Shown here one piece after another: positions 61,143 to 64,000 of a stretch of DNA of 64,000 nucleotides (the stretch's first letter is position 1; every line of letters begins with the position of its first letter). This DNA comes from JAWUWD01 sp034112085 (GTDB lineage Bacteria > Bacteroidota > Bacteroidia > Cytophagales > Cyclobacteriaceae), in contig JAWUWD010000050.1 of the NCBI GenBank assembly GCA_034112085.1, positions 1-64,000 on the forward strand. The letters are read 5' to 3'. The notes beneath the pieces are model-generated. The model saw only the letters and a list, made by a program, of their open reading frames with translations, made no database searches and had not been told where the DNA came from. Position numbers and translations under genes: made by a program.

Positions 61143-62303
61143 ATGAATAAGGTAAAACAATGGACAGATAAACACTTGCAAGGGGATCCTATGATCTGGG
61201 CGGTGGTGTTCGCCTTATCGATCGTGAGTGTGATGGTGGTGTACAGTGCAACTGGAACACTTGCATTTAAATATATGACCAATCCTGAACGCTATTTGAT
61301 GAATCATACATTTCTATTGTTGCTTGGATTGGCTGCTATGTGGTTTGCTCATAAGGTTGATTATAGATACTATTCTAAGATTTCTCGATTGGCACTTTGG
61401 GTGAGTGTTCCATTACTGCTTTACACTTTCGTAAATGGAGCTACACTTAACGAGGCTTCTCGTTGGATTATTATTCCAGTTATTAATAAGTCATTTCAGC
61501 CATCTGATTTAGCCAGTTTAGCACTGATCACCAGCTTGGCGAGTATGCTTTCTAAGCGTCAACAAAATATAGATGATATCAAAGAGTCATTAATCCCAAT
61601 GTTGATTTGGAGTGGAGTGATTTGTGGACTGATTGCATTGACCAATTTATCGTCAGCCATCCTTCTTTTTGCAACCTGCATGCTATTGATGTTTATTGGT
61701 AGAGTACCTGTGAAGTATCTGGCCATGTTAGTGTTTGTAGGATGCTTGTCTGGCGTGATGGCACTGCAGTTTGGTGTAAGAGGAGAAACTGCTAAAAGCA
61801 GAATCGAGAGTTTCTTCAATGGTGATGAACTGCCATATCAAGCTAAGCACGCAAGAATAGCAGTAGCCACTGGCGGTATATTTGGTAAAGGACCGGGACA
61901 AAGCCAGCAAAGAAATGTTTTGCCGCATCCATATTCAGATTTTGTATATGCGATCATTATTGAAGAATACGGATGGTTAGGTGGAGGGATTGTTGTGATA
62001 CTGTATTTACTGTTATTATATCGAGGAATGAGAACGGTATACGATAGTGAGCATGCTTATGGTGGATTGCTATCTGCCGGATTGACTTTTGCCATTGTCG
62101 TGCAAGCGATGGTTAATATGGGAGTTGTTGTTGGTCTTGGTCCAGTAACAGGATTGCCATTACCTCTAATCAGCATGGGAGGAACGTCATTACTATTTAC
62201 AGGACTTTCGTTGGGGATTGTACTTAGTGTAAGCAGAGGAGAAGTTGACGATGATTGGGGAGGAGTAAGCAAACAAATGGGAAATATGCCGAAGGTAGCC
62301 TAG
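61143..62303 (+). CDS. ftsW: lipid II polymerase/flippase-like FtsW
   Basis: SEDS-family septal glycosyltransferase. About ten membrane helices, with WAVVFALSIVSVMVVYSATGTLAFK at the N-terminus, SRWIIIPVINKSFQPSDLASLAL, RVPVKYLAMLVF, LPHPYSDFVYAIIIEEYGWLGG and LPLPLISMGGTSLLFTG as family signatures. The ATG at 61143 follows the murD stop by 2 nt; the GTG at 61140 is less likely. Confidence 0.94.
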   Translation: MNKVKQWTDKHLQGDPMIWAVVFALSIVSVMVVYSATGTLAFKYMTNPERYLMNHTFLLLLGLAAMWFAHKVDYRYYSKISRLALWVSVPLLLYTFVNGATLNEASRWIIIPVINKSFQPSDLASLALITSLASMLSKRQQNIDDIKESLIPMLIWSGVICGLIALTNLSSAILLFATCMLLMFIGRVPVKYLAMLVFVGCLSGVMALQFGVRGETAKSRIESFFNGDELPYQAKHARIAVATGGIFGKGPGQSQQRNVLPHPYSDFVYAIIIEEYGWLGGGIVVILYLLLLYRGMRTVYDSEHAYGGLLSAGLTFAIVVQAMVNMGVVVGLGPVTGLPLPLISMGGTSLLFTGLSLGIVLSVSRGEVDDDWGGVSKQMGNMPKVA

Positions 62304-62351
62304 ACATAAATAATAGAATAAATAACTGAACAAATATCAACTGAATAACCA

Positions 62352-63464
62352 TTGACTAATAAAAGACCATATCGATTTATCATCACTGGAGGAGGTACTG
62401 GAGGACATATTTATCCTGCTATAGCTGTTGCCAATAATATCAAAGAGCGTTATCCTGACGCAGAGATATTGTTTGTGGGCGCGATGGGGAAAATGGAAAT
62501 GATTAAAGTACCTGAAGCAGGTTATAAGATAAAGGGATTATGGATTAGTGGATTTCAGCGTAGAGTGACATTACATAATATTCTTTTTCCATTCAAAGTG
62601 GTCGTGAGCTTTTTAGTTGCGCTTAAGTTGGTCAAGAAATTCAAGCCAGATGCTGTAATAGGCTTTGGAGGATATGCTTCTGGTCCAATATTGATGGCTG
62701 CGAACAGGCTCAATATCCCTGCTGTAATCCAAGAGCAAAACTCGCATGCTGGAATGGCCAATAGAAGGTTGTCAGGTAAAGTGAAACACATCTGTGTGGC
62801 GTATGAAGGAATGGATAAATACTTCGATAAGGAGAAAGTAATCCTAACTGGAAATCCTGTAAGAAGTGATATCCTTGATTTAAATGCGGATAAGAGAGAA
62901 AGAGGGTTGCGTCACTACAATCTGTCAGCTGATAGAAAAACAATCTTAATACTTGGCGGAAGTTTAGGAGCAAGAACGGTCAATGATGCAATGATCAAAA
63001 AGATTGATTTGATTGTCAAAGAAGGCGTGCAAGTTATCTGGCAAACTGGAAGAATATATCACGAGGAGATGAAAAATAAGTTAGCTTCCTACCCTCAAGA
63101 AAATATTAGAATAGTAGAGTTCATCACCGCAATGGATGAAGCTTATGCTTGTGCAGATGTAGTGATTTCTAGGGCAGGAGCATTATCAATATCAGAAATA
63201 TGTCTAGCTAAGAAGCCATTGGTATTGGTGCCTTCACAAAATGTGGTAGAATATCATAAAACTAAAAATGCTATGGCATTGGTAGATGAAGATGCAGCCA
63301 TATTGGTTGAAGATAATAGTGCCCATCTTCTGATGCTTAGAGAGGCAATCGATCTCGCGAAAAATAAAGAAAGAAGCCAACAGTTGAGTGTAAATATTGC
63401 TAAGATGGCTAAGCCAGATGCAGCAAAAGATATTGTGGATACCTTAATTAACATCATCAAATGA
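62352..63464 (+). CDS. murG: UDP-GlcNAc:lipid I transferase MurG
   Basis: Makes lipid II on the cytosolic face of the membrane. Motifs: FIITGGGTGGHIYPAIAVAN, FGGYASGPILMAA, QEQNSHAGMANRRLSG, LILGGSLGARTVNDAM and the UDP-GlcNAc-binding SRAGALSISEICLAKKPLVLVPSQNVVEYHKTKNA. 370 aa, TTG start (no ATG within the N-terminal Rossmann strand). It overlaps murC by 4 nt (ATGA). Confidence 0.95.
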   Translation: MTNKRPYRFIITGGGTGGHIYPAIAVANNIKERYPDAEILFVGAMGKMEMIKVPEAGYKIKGLWISGFQRRVTLHNILFPFKVVVSFLVALKLVKKFKPDAVIGFGGYASGPILMAANRLNIPAVIQEQNSHAGMANRRLSGKVKHICVAYEGMDKYFDKEKVILTGNPVRSDILDLNADKRERGLRHYNLSADRKTILILGGSLGARTVNDAMIKKIDLIVKEGVQVIWQTGRIYHEEMKNKLASYPQENIRIVEFITAMDEAYACADVVISRAGALSISEICLAKKPLVLVPSQNVVEYHKTKNAMALVDEDAAILVEDNSAHLLMLREAIDLAKNKERSQQLSVNIAKMAKPDAAKDIVDTLINIIK

Positions 63465-64000
63465 AATTGAAGGATTTACATATCGTCTATTTTATTGGGA
63501 TCGGAGGGATTGGCATGAGTGCTATTGCTCGATGGTTCAATCAACATGGCGTGACTGTATATGGATATGATCGAGTAGAAACGGCTTTGACTAAAGCATT
63601 GTCAGAAGAAGGAATTAATATCCACTATGAGGATAATACATCACTTATTCCTGATCAATTGATAAATGACCATAAAGGAAGTTTGGTAGTTTACACACCA
63701 GCCATTCCTCAAGATCATAAAGAATTCAATTACTTGAGATCTTCAGGAATTGAGATGATGAAGAGATCTGAAGTGCTTGGATTGATCACTAAAAATAGCT
63801 TTACAGTAGCAGTAGCGGGGACACATGGAAAAACAACAACCTCTTCCATGGTGGCACATTTACTTAAGAATTCTGGTAAAGATATTGCAGCCTTCTTAGG
63901 TGGTTTGTCTACGAATTATAATTCAAACTTCATTATCAATGAAGAGTTGACCAATGATACTGTGACCGTGGTGGAAGCAGATGAATTTGATCGTTCATTC
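63461..64000 (+). CDS. murC: UDP-MurNAc:L-alanine ligase MurC (5' part, runs off the window)
   Basis: N-terminal 180 residues of MurC, cut by the window end. The dinucleotide-like strand (VYFIGIGGIGMSAIARWFNQHG), VVYTPAIPQDH, P-loop VAVAGTHGKTTTSSMVAHLL and TVVEADEFDRSF are visible. ATG overlaps the murG stop by 4 nt. Not truncated within the window. Confidence 0.95.
   Translation, partial: MKLKDLHIVYFIGIGGIGMSAIARWFNQHGVTVYGYDRVETALTKALSEEGINIHYEDNTSLIPDQLINDHKGSLVVYTPAIPQDHKEFNYLRSSGIEMMKRSEVLGLITKNSFTVAVAGTHGKTTTSSMVAHLLKNSGKDIAAFLGGLSTNYNSNFIINEELTNDTVTVVEADEFDRSF

Overview
The window looks like a marine or saline member of the Bacteroidota, most likely of the Cytophagales type. This is inferred from: low G+C with AT-rich intergenic DNA; a secreted delta-60-repeat protein with a type IX secretion sorting domain; the SusC/RagA signature sequence; TTG-N19-TAnnTTTG promoters in place of -35/-10 boxes; a sodium-pumping NADH:quinone reductase operon; the fused E1 branched-chain 2-oxoacid dehydrogenase; and a division/cell-wall (dcw) cluster for meso-diaminopimelate peptidoglycan. 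No phage, insertion sequence, CRISPR array or rRNA was seen. There is one tRNA, tRNA-Ser(GGA). Most of the window is ordinary core chromosome.

Layout. 1-7.2 kb: secreted delta-60 protein, RmuC, S41 processing protease, RuvX and peptide deformylase. 7.4-12.8 kb: NlpC/P60 lipoprotein, then an Lrp-type regulator divergent from a DUF1338 (2-oxoadipate dioxygenase/decarboxylase-like) gene, followed by a large FAD/Fe-S dehydrogenase of the D-2-hydroxyglutarate/D-lactate type; together these suggest the end of a lysine degradation route. 12.9-21.6 kb: the most unusual region. It has a vWA protein, a divergent ECF sigma factor with an overlapping membrane protein (anti-sigma-like N-terminus, TonB-like C-terminus), then a LytS/LytR two-component pair bracketed by two paralogous secreted proteins built of three copies of an unrecognised ~105-residue repeat. 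21.6-23.2 kb: a DinB-like gene and recA, both broken by an in-frame stop. 23.4-28.4 kb: SpoIIE-type phosphatase, polysaccharide deacetylase and GT2 in overlapping frames, then TatD and asparaginase. 28.5-31 kb: tRNA-Ser and an ExbB/ExbD operon. 31-41 kb: UMF1 transporter, AMP nucleosidase, an orphan HsdR-N nuclease-fold protein, alanine dehydrogenase, branched-chain oxoacid dehydrogenase E1, a LuxE-like protein and several hypotheticals. 41-46.7 kb: cmk and nqrABCDE, with nqrD carrying an in-frame TAG and nqrF absent. 47-53.1 kb: solitary solute-binding protein, GT9, PolX, TlpA-like lipoprotein and a CoA-transferase. 53.2-64 kb: dcw cluster mraZ-rsmH-ftsL-ftsI-murE-mraY-murD-ftsW-murG-murC (murC runs off the end) behind a textbook MraZ operator of 10-bp-spaced AAAGTG[T/G] repeats.

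Two things deserve most attention. First, three otherwise intact genes (a DinB-like gene, recA, nqrD) each carry one in-frame stop codon that a single substitution would restore to sense. Two are broadly conserved housekeeping genes, so sequence error must be excluded before biology is invoked. Second, the sigma/anti-sigma-TonB plus LytSR cluster with duplicated triple-repeat secreted proteins looks like a poorly described envelope-sensing module.
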